A stretch of DNA of 15,106 bases from DATKMP01 sp035541775 (GTDB lineage: Bacteria; Bacteroidota; Ignavibacteria; UBA10030). The translations under genes and the position numbers were made by a program. Positions within the stretch are counted from its first letter, which is position 1. Each line of letters starts with the position of its first letter. Below, one piece after another: positions 1-7,734 of this stretch. The notes under the pieces were generated by a model. The model did no database searches. It had not been told where the DNA came from and was given only the letters and a program-made list of their open reading frames with translations. Location: positions 1-15,106 of the forward strand of contig DATKMP010000111.1 in NCBI GenBank assembly GCA_035541775.1. Reading direction: 5' to 3'.

Positions 1-1
1 C

Positions 2-1174
2 GAAGCATATTCGCGACCCGTGCAACTTGCCGGCGCATGGATTGTTCAACATTCCGGATCGAATACCACCGTGATGGCTCTTCAGAAAGAATTGTTTCTC
101 TGGACGGGCATCAAAACGGTGGTTGAAACCGACCCGCACATCACTCCGTCCGACTTCGATAATCTTATTCGGGATTATCGCCCCGAATATTTAGTTACCA
201 ACGTTGCGCCGACCGGATTACGCGAGTTTGAATCTCTTCTTTGTTTTTCAAGACACTATGAATTTGAAACGGCGGCACGCTTTGGCAATCTTGAGCTTCT
301 TCGCATTCATCCGAAAGAAGAGCGTGCAGTGCAACAACCACTCGTTACAACAGCCGATACGCTGCGCGCGATGTTTCGAAAAGGATTGTCGCTTCAGGCG
401 GAACCGACTGCGGCAACAGCCGATACCATATTCAAACTACTCACGCAACGAACGCATGGGCTTGCCTTAGTTTCATTAGAATTAGGAACGGCAAAAGAAT
501 TGCTGGGAAATTATAAAGCGGCAAATTTTGTGTTTGATGGATTTCGGTCTGTGTCTCAAGCGGGAGCATATCTACGGCAGGCATGGTATCACAAAGAAAC
601 AATTGCGCGACGACAACTTGCTGCCGCAACTTCCGATAACGAGGTACGTGCAAACATATATAACTTTCTCGCCATCAATTACAGAGAGATGGGCTACGAT
701 CGTGAATCGTCTTTTTTGATGCAGCAATCGCTCAAAGCCGATTCCATGTTTTATCCCTCGCTCATCTTCAACGCCATCTACAATTATCAAGATGGAAATA
801 TACCAAGCGCAAAATATTTTTGGACAAAAGCGGCAAAGGCAGATTCTCAAAATATTCTTACCGTGAAATTAAAAACTGTTCTCGACCTTGAAAATATGTT
901 ACAGCCGGCGACAATTCTTGCGGAGCGTTCCGCAATTCATTTGCACATAGCAAGCACGCTGATCGAAATGGGAATGCGCGAAGATGCCATCGATGTATTG
1001 TTAAAGACTCTCAACAACGACCCCGACAATATCGATGCACGATTGGTGCTTGGAGAATTATATATCGTCAAAGAGCGCTGGTCGCCGGCACGAAAAATCT
1101 TTGCTGAGGTTTTGCAGCGCGACCCGAAGAACCAGAAAGCGCTTGCGCAACTTCGATTGCTCGATGCACGCTGA
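2..1174 (+). CDS. C-terminal part of a probable membrane glycosyltransferase (GT39/PMT-like) with TPR tail, 5' truncated
   Basis: The frame is already open at base 2, so the gene begins upstream of the window; the GTG at 20 is just the first possible internal start. It ends at TGA 1172-1174. Numbering from that GTG, residues 1-100 resemble the soluble domain after the membrane segments of GT39/dolichyl-phosphate-mannose mannosyltransferase-like proteins: an AxWI helix start, a strand leading to a 'sgr'-like segment (LWTGIKTVVETDP), then RPEYLVTN and a closing strand LELLRIHP. Residues about 209-277 and 303-370 are TPR-like helical pairs (NFLAINYREMGYDRES; ARLVLGELYIVKERWSPA), typically a protein-protein interaction scaffold. 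No membrane helix lies in the visible part, so the glycosyltransferase identity is an inference from the 100-residue segment. The TPR call is firmer. A plain TPR protein is the alternative. Confidence 0.7.
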   Translation, partial: EAYSRPVQLAGAWIVQHSGSNTTVMALQKELFLWTGIKTVVETDPHITPSDFDNLIRDYRPEYLVTNVAPTGLREFESLLCFSRHYEFETAARFGNLELLRIHPKEERAVQQPLVTTADTLRAMFRKGLSLQAEPTAATADTIFKLLTQRTHGLALVSLELGTAKELLGNYKAANFVFDGFRSVSQAGAYLRQAWYHKETIARRQLAAATSDNEVRANIYNFLAINYREMGYDRESSFLMQQSLKADSMFYPSLIFNAIYNYQDGNIPSAKYFWTKAAKADSQNILTVKLKTVLDLENMLQPATILAERSAIHLHIASTLIEMGMREDAIDVLLKTLNNDPDNIDARLVLGELYIVKERWSPARKIFAEVLQRDPKNQKALAQLRLLDAR

Positions 1175-1186
1175 TAAGATGCCGCC

Positions 1187-1215
1187 TTGATTTTAGGGAG
1201 TGTTTTCGGTATTTT
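1187..1215 (+). promoter_or_regulatory. candidate sigma-70-type promoter of the tRNA gene
   Basis: TTGATT (1187-1192) and TATTTT (1210-1215) are separated by 17 bases. The -10 box ends 12 bases before the first base of the tRNA, the spacing expected for a tRNA promoter. Each box matches the consensus at four of six positions. The -35 box lies just after the stop codon of the preceding gene, so readthrough transcription is also possible. Confidence 0.3.
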
Positions 1216-1227
1216 GTAATTCGTATT

Positions 1228-1301
1228 GGGCCCTTAGCTCAGTTGGTTAGAGCAGCAGACTCATAATCTGCGGGTCGTAGGTTCGAGCCCTACAGGGCCC
1301 A
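1228..1301 (+). tRNA. tRNA with CAU anticodon (Met elongator or tRNA-Ile2)
   Basis: A complete 74-nt cloverleaf. The 7-bp acceptor stem GGGCCCT/AGGGCCC is perfect, with discriminator A at 1301. The D arm AGCTCAGTTGGTTAGAGCA is canonical. The anticodon stem GCAGA/TCTGC encloses the loop CTCATAA, with anticodon CAT at 1262-1264. The T arm is GTAGG-TTCGAGC-CCTAC. CCA is not encoded (ACAAAA follows). It lacks the acceptor mismatch and GGG/CCC anticodon-stem pairs of an initiator tRNA, so it is either elongator tRNA-Met or the tRNA-Ile2 whose C34 is changed to lysidine by TilS. The C4-G69 and C5-G68 acceptor pairs recall E. coli tRNA-Ile2 more than its tRNA-Met, but this does not settle it. Confidence 0.96.
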
Positions 1302-1307
1302 CAAAAC

Positions 1308-1343
1308 GGGTAACCAGTTGAAAAGCTGCTTACCCTTTTTTTT
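1308..1343 (+). terminator. Rho-independent terminator of the tRNA transcript
   Basis: Bases 1308-1317 (GGGTAACCAG) pair with 1326-1335 (CTGCTTACCC): ten positions with one C-C mismatch and an 8-nt loop, followed by eight T (1336-1343). It starts six bases after the tRNA discriminator base, so it ends the tRNA transcript. Confidence 0.85.
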
Positions 1344-1589
1344 CTCGCTACAGTTTATTATTCACCTTGCTGTACCTAATTTGTGTTTTGGTCAAGCTCG
1401 AATCGCCCAAGAAACACATGACATCGAACGATGTTTCTTCCTTGGATCATTTGCCGGCGCATCGATGCTTCAAATCATGGCATCCTCCTTGTTTAAGAGT
1501 GGAGGTAAGCAATGTGACCAATGGTACGTACTTTATGCAACACCTCCGAAATATTTTTTTGAAGTTTATCTCTAGAGTTTATTCTGTAG
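1344..1589. other. gene-free stretch between the tRNA terminator and the end of the sensor kinase gene
   Basis: No convincing gene. The plus-strand frame running to 1575 would have to start at a TTG inside the terminator hairpin and encodes nothing recognisable, despite a hydrophobic first part. Two mutually exclusive pairings are visible: CCTCC (1484-1488) with GGAGG (1501-1505), or GGAGGT (1501-1506) with ACCTCC (1542-1547). The second is followed by GAAATA and seven T (1554-1560). This could be a terminator-like element or a small RNA, but the second loop is long and the support is weak. Confidence 0.4.
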
Positions 1590-4500
1590 TTATGTACTTA
1601 TGATCGAACGAATTTTTTGTAATAACTGGACCGGTGTAAAGGGTTTATGAAGAAACTGCGTGTCTTCATCCAAGACACCGCGTTTCGCAACAATGTCGGA
1701 CGTGTAACCGGAGATAAAGAGTGTTTTGAGATGGGGCATTCTTTTTTCCAACTGCTCTTTCAATTCTTTTCCGTTCATCCCTGGCAAAACAACATCTGTA
1801 ATAAGCAAGTCGATCGGTGCACTTGTTGTTTCTGCCATCAAGCATGCATTTTCGGGAGAAAGCAAGGCGAGAACGGAATAGCCATGATGTTCTAACGTGC
1901 TTTTGATCAGCTCCAATAATTCTTTTTCATCTTCGACAAGCAGAATCGTTTCTGATCCGTCGAGAGAAACATTTTCATGCATTTGTTTTTCTTCCGTCGG
2001 ACTTCCGGCTTCAATCGGAAAATATATACTGAACGTCGTCCCGATCCCTACTTGACTTTCCACATGAATGAAGCCGTTATTCTGTTTGACAATGCCGAAG
2101 ACGGTCGCAAGCCCAAGGCCGGTACCTTTGTCTTTGGGTTTTGTGGTAAAGAATGGTTCAAATATTTGCGCCATCGTCGCTTTATCCATACCGCAACCAG
2201 AATCAGAAAAATTGAGGAGGACATAATTTCCAACACGCGCTTCTAAATACTTCGACGCTAAAGATTCATCGATGAACTCGTTCCTTGTTTCAATGGTGAT
2301 AGAGCCGATGTTTTCAATGGCATCGCGCGCATTGGTAGCTAAGTTCGTGATGATTTGTGTAAATTGAGTCGGGTCGATTTTAATATTTCCAAGGCCTGGT
2401 TCTTCGATGATAGTAAGCGAAACATCTTCTCCGACAAGTCTGCCGATCATCTTCTTGAGCGATGTTAATTCCTGATTGATATTGACAACAACGGGCGCCA
2501 CAATCTGCTGACGAGCAAATGCGAGAAGCTGCTTGGTGAGATTGGCAGAACGTTCCGCAGCAGAAATAATGGATTGTACTCTACGGAGAACAAGGGGATT
2601 GTCGGCAATATCTTTTTCCAGCATAACAGCATATCCCAAAATAATACCCAGCATATTATTATAATCGTGCGCCACTCCGCCTGCCAGTCTGCCGATGGCC
2701 TCCATTTTTTGCGATTGCAGCAACTGCGCCTGCATTTTTTTCTTTTCCGTAAGATCGCGTATAATAAATACCATGCCGAACGGCGTGCCGTCAAGCTGCC
2801 GCAAAACATCGCCGTTCACTTCGCACTCGATACTGGAATCTTTGGAGAGCAACAAGGAATATTCTTGAGGGCCCAAATAACGATCGAACATCTTTTGTAT
2901 ATTTTCTTTGACTCTGGTTCGATCTTTTTCGGCAATAAATGTCAACACATTCGAACCAAGAATCTGTTGGTCCACCGGCGTCTGGAACATAGGAAGCGCC
3001 GTTTCGTTAATAAAAATAATATTCCCTTCCAAATCCGTACGGATGATAATATCGGGGAGCGATGCTACTAACCGCTGAAGAATTTCCTCGCTGTTGCGTA
3101 ATGCTTCTTCGACGAGCCTACGCTCCTGAATATGCTGCACAAGTTCACGATTATGCGTAACAATTCTTCGTGTTCGAGTTTGATGCCAAAAAATAATGAT
3201 GCCAAAAATCAATAGTACAACGGACGCTTTGAACCACAGAGTTTCCCAGAACGGCGGTGTGATCGTTATGAGCAAACTTCGTCCGATGTTATTCCATGAA
3301 TCTCTGTGGCTCGAACCTTTGATCAACAATCGATATCGGCCGGCAGGAATTTTTGTGTACGTTGCGTAATGTCGGTTGCCGACGTTATTCCAAATTTTAT
3401 CATATCCTTCGAGGAAATATGAATATTTATTTTTTTCTGGAGCGGAATAATCGAGCGATGAAAAATCGACGGTAAAGACTTCATCCGTGTAGTTGAGATC
3501 AATCTCTTGAAGTTCCGTGATCGATTTCTTGATTAAAATTCTTCCGTCTGCCGGCTTATCAATAGGAATGGATTGATTAAATAATTGTATGTCGGTGATG
3601 ACCACAGGCGGAATAAATGTATCTTCTTGAATTTTTTCCGGATTGAACACATTGAATCCCTTAATACCGCCAAAAAATATTTCTCCCGTTTTACTGTACG
3701 AGAATGAATTGACATGAAATTCATTGCTCTGCAAGCCATCTTCCACATAAAAATTGACGATCTTTTTTTGTTTTCCGTTCACCTTCGAGAGTCCGCGGTT
3801 TGTCGACACCCAAAGAATTCCTGCTGAATCTTCGACGATGCCATGAATGGTATTGGACGCCAGTCCATTTTTTTCATCGATGATCGAACACTCTCCCGTC
3901 ACAAGATTGAGGCAGTTTAATCCGCCGCCTGCCGTTCCGACCCACAATTGTTTGTTTCGGTCTTCACACAGCGTAAGCACTTTATTCACGCTTAAGGAAA
4001 ACTTTCCGACATTGTTTTTTTCTGCAAACGGTACAAACTTCTGCTGCCGCACATCTAACTTGCAGACACCGCCTTCATCCGAACCGACATAAATATTTCC
4101 CTGATGGTCTTCTATAAGTTTCCAAACGTTATTATATTCTGTCTCGACACCGGGAATATTGTTGGCGTAATGAATGAACGAATCATGTTCACGATCGTAT
4201 CGATCGATCAAACTGCTGTTGCTTCCTATCCAGAGATTATTTTTCCGGTCGACAAAAATATTCCGGATTAAATTATTACTGATCGAATGCGAATCTTGCG
4301 GATTGTTCGAATACCGGTAAAATTTATTTTTTCTTCTGTCAAATCTATTTAATCCATAATCCGTGCCGATCCATAGATTTCCCGAAGCGTCTTTATTAAT
4401 CGTTCTCACAACATTGTAACTCAGCGAATGGGAATCGTTGGCATGGTTTACGTAGGAAGTGAATTCTTGTGTCTCACGATTAAAGAGCACCAATCCTTTC

Positions 4501-5672
4501 CAAGTCCCAAGCCACATGGTTTTCCCATGATCGTCTGGGTCTTCGTAAAAACAATTAACGCTGTTGTCCGGCAAACTTTTCGGATTGTTTGGAATATTCG
4601 AATAATAGGTGAATTGATTCTTCTCTTTATCGTATTTATTGATTCCACCAAAATCTGTACCGATCCACATAATCCCGGATTGGTCTTCTTTAATACAATA
4701 GATAACATTGCTGCTGATACTTTGAGGAACGCTCGGATCATGTTGATAATGAACGAAGCGGTCTTTCCGTGCATCGTATTTTTCCATGCCGCCGCCGTAC
4801 GTCCCGATCCACAATTCTCCGGATTTATCTTTATAGATGGCCCTGACATAATTAAATCGTAAACTCGATGGCTCGTTGGGATTATAGAAATAATGTTTAA
4901 ACGTTCCCGTTTTTCGATCAAATCTATTCAATCCGCCCGATTGAGTGCCGACCCATAAATAGCCGTTCGCATCTTCACCTAAACTGAAAATCGTATTATC
5001 GCTGATGCTGGTTGGATCCGAAGCATTGTGCATATAACGGTGGAATGTTTTTGTTTCTCGATCGAATAAATTCAATCCGTTTTCCGTTCCGACCCACATA
5101 TCGTGATGACTGTCTTCGAAAACGACTCTTACAAGATTGCTGCTGATGCTTGAACTATTTTTCGGATCGTTTTTCAATGCGGTGAAAGAATTATTTTCCC
5201 GATGAAAAATATTCACTCCATTTTCTGTTCCAATCCATAAGACACCGTCCGAGTTTTCACAGAGAGACCGGATCCTGTTATTGGAAATACTCAACGGATC
5301 GCGAGAATCCGTATTAAAACGAGTGAAGTTTTCTTTTTCGCTGTTGTATCGATCCAGTCCTCCGTCCGTTGCCACCCAAAGAATTCCTGTATGATCTTCG
5401 CAAATATCCCAAATTAAATTTTTATTCAAGCTGAGAGAATCGTCGGAACTCGTTTTGAATACTTTAAATCGATATCCATCGAATCGATTCAGTCCGTCAT
5501 ACGTGCCAAACCACAAGAATCCTTTACGGTCTTGGCAGATTGTTATAACGGAATTCTGCGAGAGTCCTTGATCGCTCGAAATATTTTCAAATCGAATATT
5601 ATCTCGCTGGGCATGCAGCAGCTCAAAGAAAAACAACAAGGCGGCAAGGAAGAGTAATGTCTTCTTCTTCAT
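1590..5672 (-). CDS. hybrid sensor histidine kinase with two seven-bladed Reg_prop propellers, PAS and receiver domain
   Basis: A 1360-residue sensor. Residues 1-21 are a signal peptide (MKKKTLLFLAALLFFFELLHA). Residues about 22-685 contain fourteen WxGTxxGLNRFD-type Reg_prop repeats (for example near 54, 99, 146, 193, 240, 288, 336, 387, 434, 481, 527, 577, 621, 666), enough for two seven-bladed propellers in the periplasm. A Y_Y_Y domain (about 725-805) and a single membrane helix (about 815-830) follow. The cytoplasmic part has PAS (862-975), HisKA with phospho-acceptor H1002 in AHDYNN, a HATPase with N1110, DSGCG (1157-1161) and GTGLGL (1183-1188), then a C-terminal receiver with D1293, acidic E1247/D1248, S1321 and K1343. 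All catalytic residues are present. Unlike the classical Bacteroides HTCS there is no AraC-type DNA-binding domain, so the phosphoryl group probably passes to a separate partner, and none is adjacent. The signal sensed is unknown. ATG start; a weak AGAAGG lies 12 bases upstream. Confidence 0.93.
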   Translation of the reverse strand: MKKKTLLFLAALLFFFELLHAQRDNIRFENISSDQGLSQNSVITICQDRKGFLWFGTYDGLNRFDGYRFKVFKTSSDDSLSLNKNLIWDICEDHTGILWVATDGGLDRYNSEKENFTRFNTDSRDPLSISNNRIRSLCENSDGVLWIGTENGVNIFHRENNSFTALKNDPKNSSSISSNLVRVVFEDSHHDMWVGTENGLNLFDRETKTFHRYMHNASDPTSISDNTIFSLGEDANGYLWVGTQSGGLNRFDRKTGTFKHYFYNPNEPSSLRFNYVRAIYKDKSGELWIGTYGGGMEKYDARKDRFVHYQHDPSVPQSISSNVIYCIKEDQSGIMWIGTDFGGINKYDKEKNQFTYYSNIPNNPKSLPDNSVNCFYEDPDDHGKTMWLGTWKGLVLFNRETQEFTSYVNHANDSHSLSYNVVRTINKDASGNLWIGTDYGLNRFDRRKNKFYRYSNNPQDSHSISNNLIRNIFVDRKNNLWIGSNSSLIDRYDREHDSFIHYANNIPGVETEYNNVWKLIEDHQGNIYVGSDEGGVCKLDVRQQKFVPFAEKNNVGKFSLSVNKVLTLCEDRNKQLWVGTAGGGLNCLNLVTGECSIIDEKNGLASNTIHGIVEDSAGILWVSTNRGLSKVNGKQKKIVNFYVEDGLQSNEFHVNSFSYSKTGEIFFGGIKGFNVFNPEKIQEDTFIPPVVITDIQLFNQSIPIDKPADGRILIKKSITELQEIDLNYTDEVFTVDFSSLDYSAPEKNKYSYFLEGYDKIWNNVGNRHYATYTKIPAGRYRLLIKGSSHRDSWNNIGRSLLITITPPFWETLWFKASVVLLIFGIIIFWHQTRTRRIVTHNRELVQHIQERRLVEEALRNSEEILQRLVASLPDIIIRTDLEGNIIFINETALPMFQTPVDQQILGSNVLTFIAEKDRTRVKENIQKMFDRYLGPQEYSLLLSKDSSIECEVNGDVLRQLDGTPFGMVFIIRDLTEKKKMQAQLLQSQKMEAIGRLAGGVAHDYNNMLGIILGYAVMLEKDIADNPLVLRRVQSIISAAERSANLTKQLLAFARQQIVAPVVVNINQELTSLKKMIGRLVGEDVSLTIIEEPGLGNIKIDPTQFTQIITNLATNARDAIENIGSITIETRNEFIDESLASKYLEARVGNYVLLNFSDSGCGMDKATMAQIFEPFFTTKPKDKGTGLGLATVFGIVKQNNGFIHVESQVGIGTTFSIYFPIEAGSPTEEKQMHENVSLDGSETILLVEDEKELLELIKSTLEHHGYSVLALLSPENACLMAETTSAPIDLLITDVVLPGMNGKELKEQLEKRMPHLKTLFISGYTSDIVAKRGVLDEDTQFLHKPFTPVQLLQKIRSIIST

Positions 5673-5737
5673 AGATCAACAAGGCCTTCTGCAAAATGCT
5701 CGTTCATGACATACCGAGTTTTAACCTATTCGTTTGA

Positions 5738-5766
5738 ATAATACATAATAAAATATATGTTAGCAA
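5738..5766 (-). promoter_or_regulatory. candidate promoter of the hybrid sensor kinase gene
   Basis: Read on the minus strand, TTGCTA (5766-5761) and TATTAT (5743-5738) are separated by exactly 17 bases, in an AT-rich stretch about 65 bases before the ATG. The match is 4/6 and 5/6 to the sigma-70 consensus. The site lies downstream of the terminator of the preceding operon, so the kinase gene needs its own promoter here. If this organism uses a Bacteroidota-type -33/-7 promoter instead, this call would fail. Confidence 0.4.
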
Positions 5767-5862
5767 CTTATTGCATGAAGCGCGCAACGGCGTTCGTCTC
5801 GTAGAGAAGAATGGAATATTCATAGGTGTAGCAGATCATGCTTATCTTGTTTTTCATGGTTA

Positions 5863-5898
5863 AAACACCAAAGCCCTCGTGTGAGGGCTTTGGTGTTT
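5863..5898 (-). terminator. Rho-independent terminator closing the cobalamin methyltransferase operon
   Basis: A perfect 16-bp inverted repeat, AAACACCAAAGCCCTC (5863-5878) and its complement (5883-5898), with loop GTGT. It lies 18 bases beyond the TAA of the UroD-family gene. On the minus strand the stem ends in GTGTTTTAA, a short U run, so termination is likely though not textbook. The structure is symmetrical, but no plus-strand gene ends nearby. Confidence 0.8.
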
Positions 5899-5916
5899 CA
5901 GAAAAGCAATGTTTTT

Positions 5917-6951
5917 TTACTTCGCTGCCGTTTGCACCGCCCGAATAAATGCCTGAATATTTTCACTGCTCACCGCGGGAGGCATGCCTCCGCCGCACGA
6001 ATAAATTATTCTCGATGTATCCGATACCGAATGCACAAGGTCGTTGGCCGCTTTGGTTACATCGGCTGCCGTACCGCTCGCAAGAACATCGCGCGGCGGA
6101 ATATTGCCGACGAGCGCCACCTTGTTTTGCGTCGCAAGTTTTATTTCGCTCAGCGTCACATCGAATCCCATATTGAAAAGATTGACGCCAATATCCGGCA
6201 GGAACGGCGCAGAAACTTTGCATGGCGCATCGTTGTGCAAAAACTTGACAGCGACATTTGCATCGTACAATTCTTTAAAATACGGCAAGCCGAACGTTTT
6301 GAATTCCTCCGCTCCGATAAATCCGATAATATCGTCTAACATAAAAATCCCGTCGATGGACGGAAATGTTTCCATTTGCAGATGCAGCCAATCTTTGAGA
6401 AAGGCGGTAATTTTTTTCATCAACAATTCGGCTTTTTCCGGCTGCATCATCATCATCATGAGAAATTCTGTCGAACCCATAAGGTAGCTGGCGACATTCA
6501 GCGGACCGCGTGCAACCGCAAAACGAATTTTATGCCCCGCCGCTTCGATCTTCGACTGCGCTAATTTTAATCGATTGAGCATAAACGGAAGCAGCCCGTC
6601 GGTTTTGGGATTCGGAACTTGCAATGCATCAATATCATCCGCGGTGTTGATCATTTTATGCGCATACGGAAATTCATTGGCAGTAAAGGTGCAGCGCACG
6701 CCGAATGCCGACGGTTCGGTGCACATGCCGAACTCCGACCAGAATCCCGGAAGAAACATCACATCGGGAAATTCTTTGACAGCTTTTAAATTTGCATTCA
6801 ACCATAATTCGTCGTTGGAAAAATAATCAAGAATATTGATGCCGTACCAGTTCGGCAGCCATGGGCAGTCAATAATAAATCCGATGGGCAACGGGCTCAC
6901 CGGTTTTCCGTGAATTACGTTGTTGAGTATTTCCCAGTGTTGGTCAGTCAT
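5917..6951 (-). CDS. UroD-family methyltransferase (MtaA/MtbA/MtvB-like), cobalamin-dependent methyl transfer
   Basis: The 344-residue protein has the length and fold pattern of the uroporphyrinogen decarboxylase superfamily: PIGFIIDCPW near the N-terminus, ARGPLNVASYLMGS (148-160), DGIFMLDDIIGF (200-211), FLHNDAPCK (237-245), VGNIPPRDVL (281-290) and SCGGGMPP (318-325). True HemE makes coproporphyrinogen; the neighbours here (corrinoid protein, homocysteine methyltransferase, B12 reactivation protein) instead indicate the branch that moves methyl groups to or from corrinoid proteins. In MtaA/MtbA the zinc ligands form H-x-C plus a distal Cys. Here H239 and C319 are kept but the middle position is Asn-Asp, with the nearest Cys at 244. 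The methyl donor is unknown. A run of five Met (165-169) is unusual but in frame. Last gene of the cluster, 24 bases after the activation gene, with a weak ribosome site; ATG start, TAA stop. Confidence 0.85.
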   Translation of the reverse strand: MTDQHWEILNNVIHGKPVSPLPIGFIIDCPWLPNWYGINILDYFSNDELWLNANLKAVKEFPDVMFLPGFWSEFGMCTEPSAFGVRCTFTANEFPYAHKMINTADDIDALQVPNPKTDGLLPFMLNRLKLAQSKIEAAGHKIRFAVARGPLNVASYLMGSTEFLMMMMMQPEKAELLMKKITAFLKDWLHLQMETFPSIDGIFMLDDIIGFIGAEEFKTFGLPYFKELYDANVAVKFLHNDAPCKVSAPFLPDIGVNLFNMGFDVTLSEIKLATQNKVALVGNIPPRDVLASGTAADVTKAANDLVHSVSDTSRIIYSCGGGMPPAVSSENIQAFIRAVQTAAK

Positions 6952-6975
6952 AAAACATATTCGCTTTCATTATAT

Positions 6976-7734
6976 TTATACAGCGGTTGATAGAGATGAA
7001 TTCATGTTTGTACGCCGATGTGTACGATACGTGCACCCGGGCAAAGTACAATGGTCGCAGGCATAATCCATGCGTTTAACGTGAGCACCGATCCCAATAA
7101 TTCCGCTGACGGATTTCCTTGGCACCATAAGAGAAGATTCTGTCAATGTAATGCCGCAAAAACTTTTCGGGAAGAAAGAAAACAATACCTGTTGCTCCGC
7201 TGTTGCCCATCCGCAATAGCCCGGACTGTACCGGTTGGTAACATGCTGTCCGCGTTCGTTCATTCGTTGTTCAAGATTGTTGTGAAACGCTTCGGCCGTT
7301 TGTTCTGCAATGGCCGAGGCGGCGGCATCGATAAAATAGCTCATGACCATGTCTCCGCTATGAGAACATTCTTTTGCCCATGTCTCCATGCCGGGGCCAA
7401 TGGTGCAAACAAAGAGCGCTGCCGATTCGGCTTTTCGAAATTGTGCAGCAATAATTTTATCGACATGAAATACGATGTCGTCGACGGCAATGTCATTTCT
7501 TCGATGTTCAACAGAATGCACAGAAAGAATTTTATAACCTGCCCGGATCGTACAGCGCTTGGGCGCTTCGGCAAGAATGGTTTTCACATGTTCATGAAAA
7601 TATTCCGGAACTTGCTGTTCCGAGTAGCCCAAGACACGAACAATATCTTCGGATGTTATCGCAAGCTGGTCGAACGGTACTGTTGCTTCAAACAATCCCG
7701 GAGCACGCTCGATGTGTGAAAGAACGCCTGCCAT
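6976..7734 (-). CDS. stand-alone cobalamin-dependent methionine synthase activation (reactivation) domain protein
   Basis: The 252-residue protein matches the C-terminal activation domain of MetH. That domain binds S-adenosylmethionine and reductively methylates cob(II)alamin when the cofactor is oxidised by accident. Visible motifs are NRYSPGYCGW (167-176, the R-x-SPGY SAM-binding signature) and LTESSLMVPRKSVSGIIGIG (197-216). The tail carries C226-x2-C229-x4-C234 (ACDHCTLPGC), a cysteine cluster seen in free-standing versions but not in MetH itself. I chose the ATG at 7734 because it overlaps the upstream TAA as TAATG, implying translational coupling. The same frame stays open 86 codons further upstream, but that part lies inside the homocysteine methyltransferase gene and is Cys/Arg-rich nonsense. 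A GGAG about 15 bases upstream is too far to act alone. Function: maintenance of the corrinoid protein encoded two genes upstream. Confidence 0.9.
   Translation of the reverse strand: MAGVLSHIERAPGLFEATVPFDQLAITSEDIVRVLGYSEQQVPEYFHEHVKTILAEAPKRCTIRAGYKILSVHSVEHRRNDIAVDDIVFHVDKIIAAQFRKAESAALFVCTIGPGMETWAKECSHSGDMVMSYFIDAAASAIAEQTAEAFHNNLEQRMNERGQHVTNRYSPGYCGWATAEQQVLFSFFPKSFCGITLTESSLMVPRKSVSGIIGIGAHVKRMDYACDHCTLPGCTYRTHRRTNMNSSLSTAV

Noticed and set aside
1318..1575. Plus-strand ORF with a signal-peptide-like start
   Set aside because: Its only start is a TTG within the tRNA terminator stem-loop, no ribosome site precedes it, and the product is unrecognisable.
2574..3071. 165-codon plus-strand ORF opposite the sensor kinase
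   Set aside because: It lies inside the PAS/HisKA coding region, which is intact on the other strand; composition is that of a shadow frame.
6424..6465. Repeated CAT triplets (poly-Met run in the UroD-family gene) as a possible microsatellite or slippage site
   Set aside because: The run is short, in frame, and the protein is full length on both sides.
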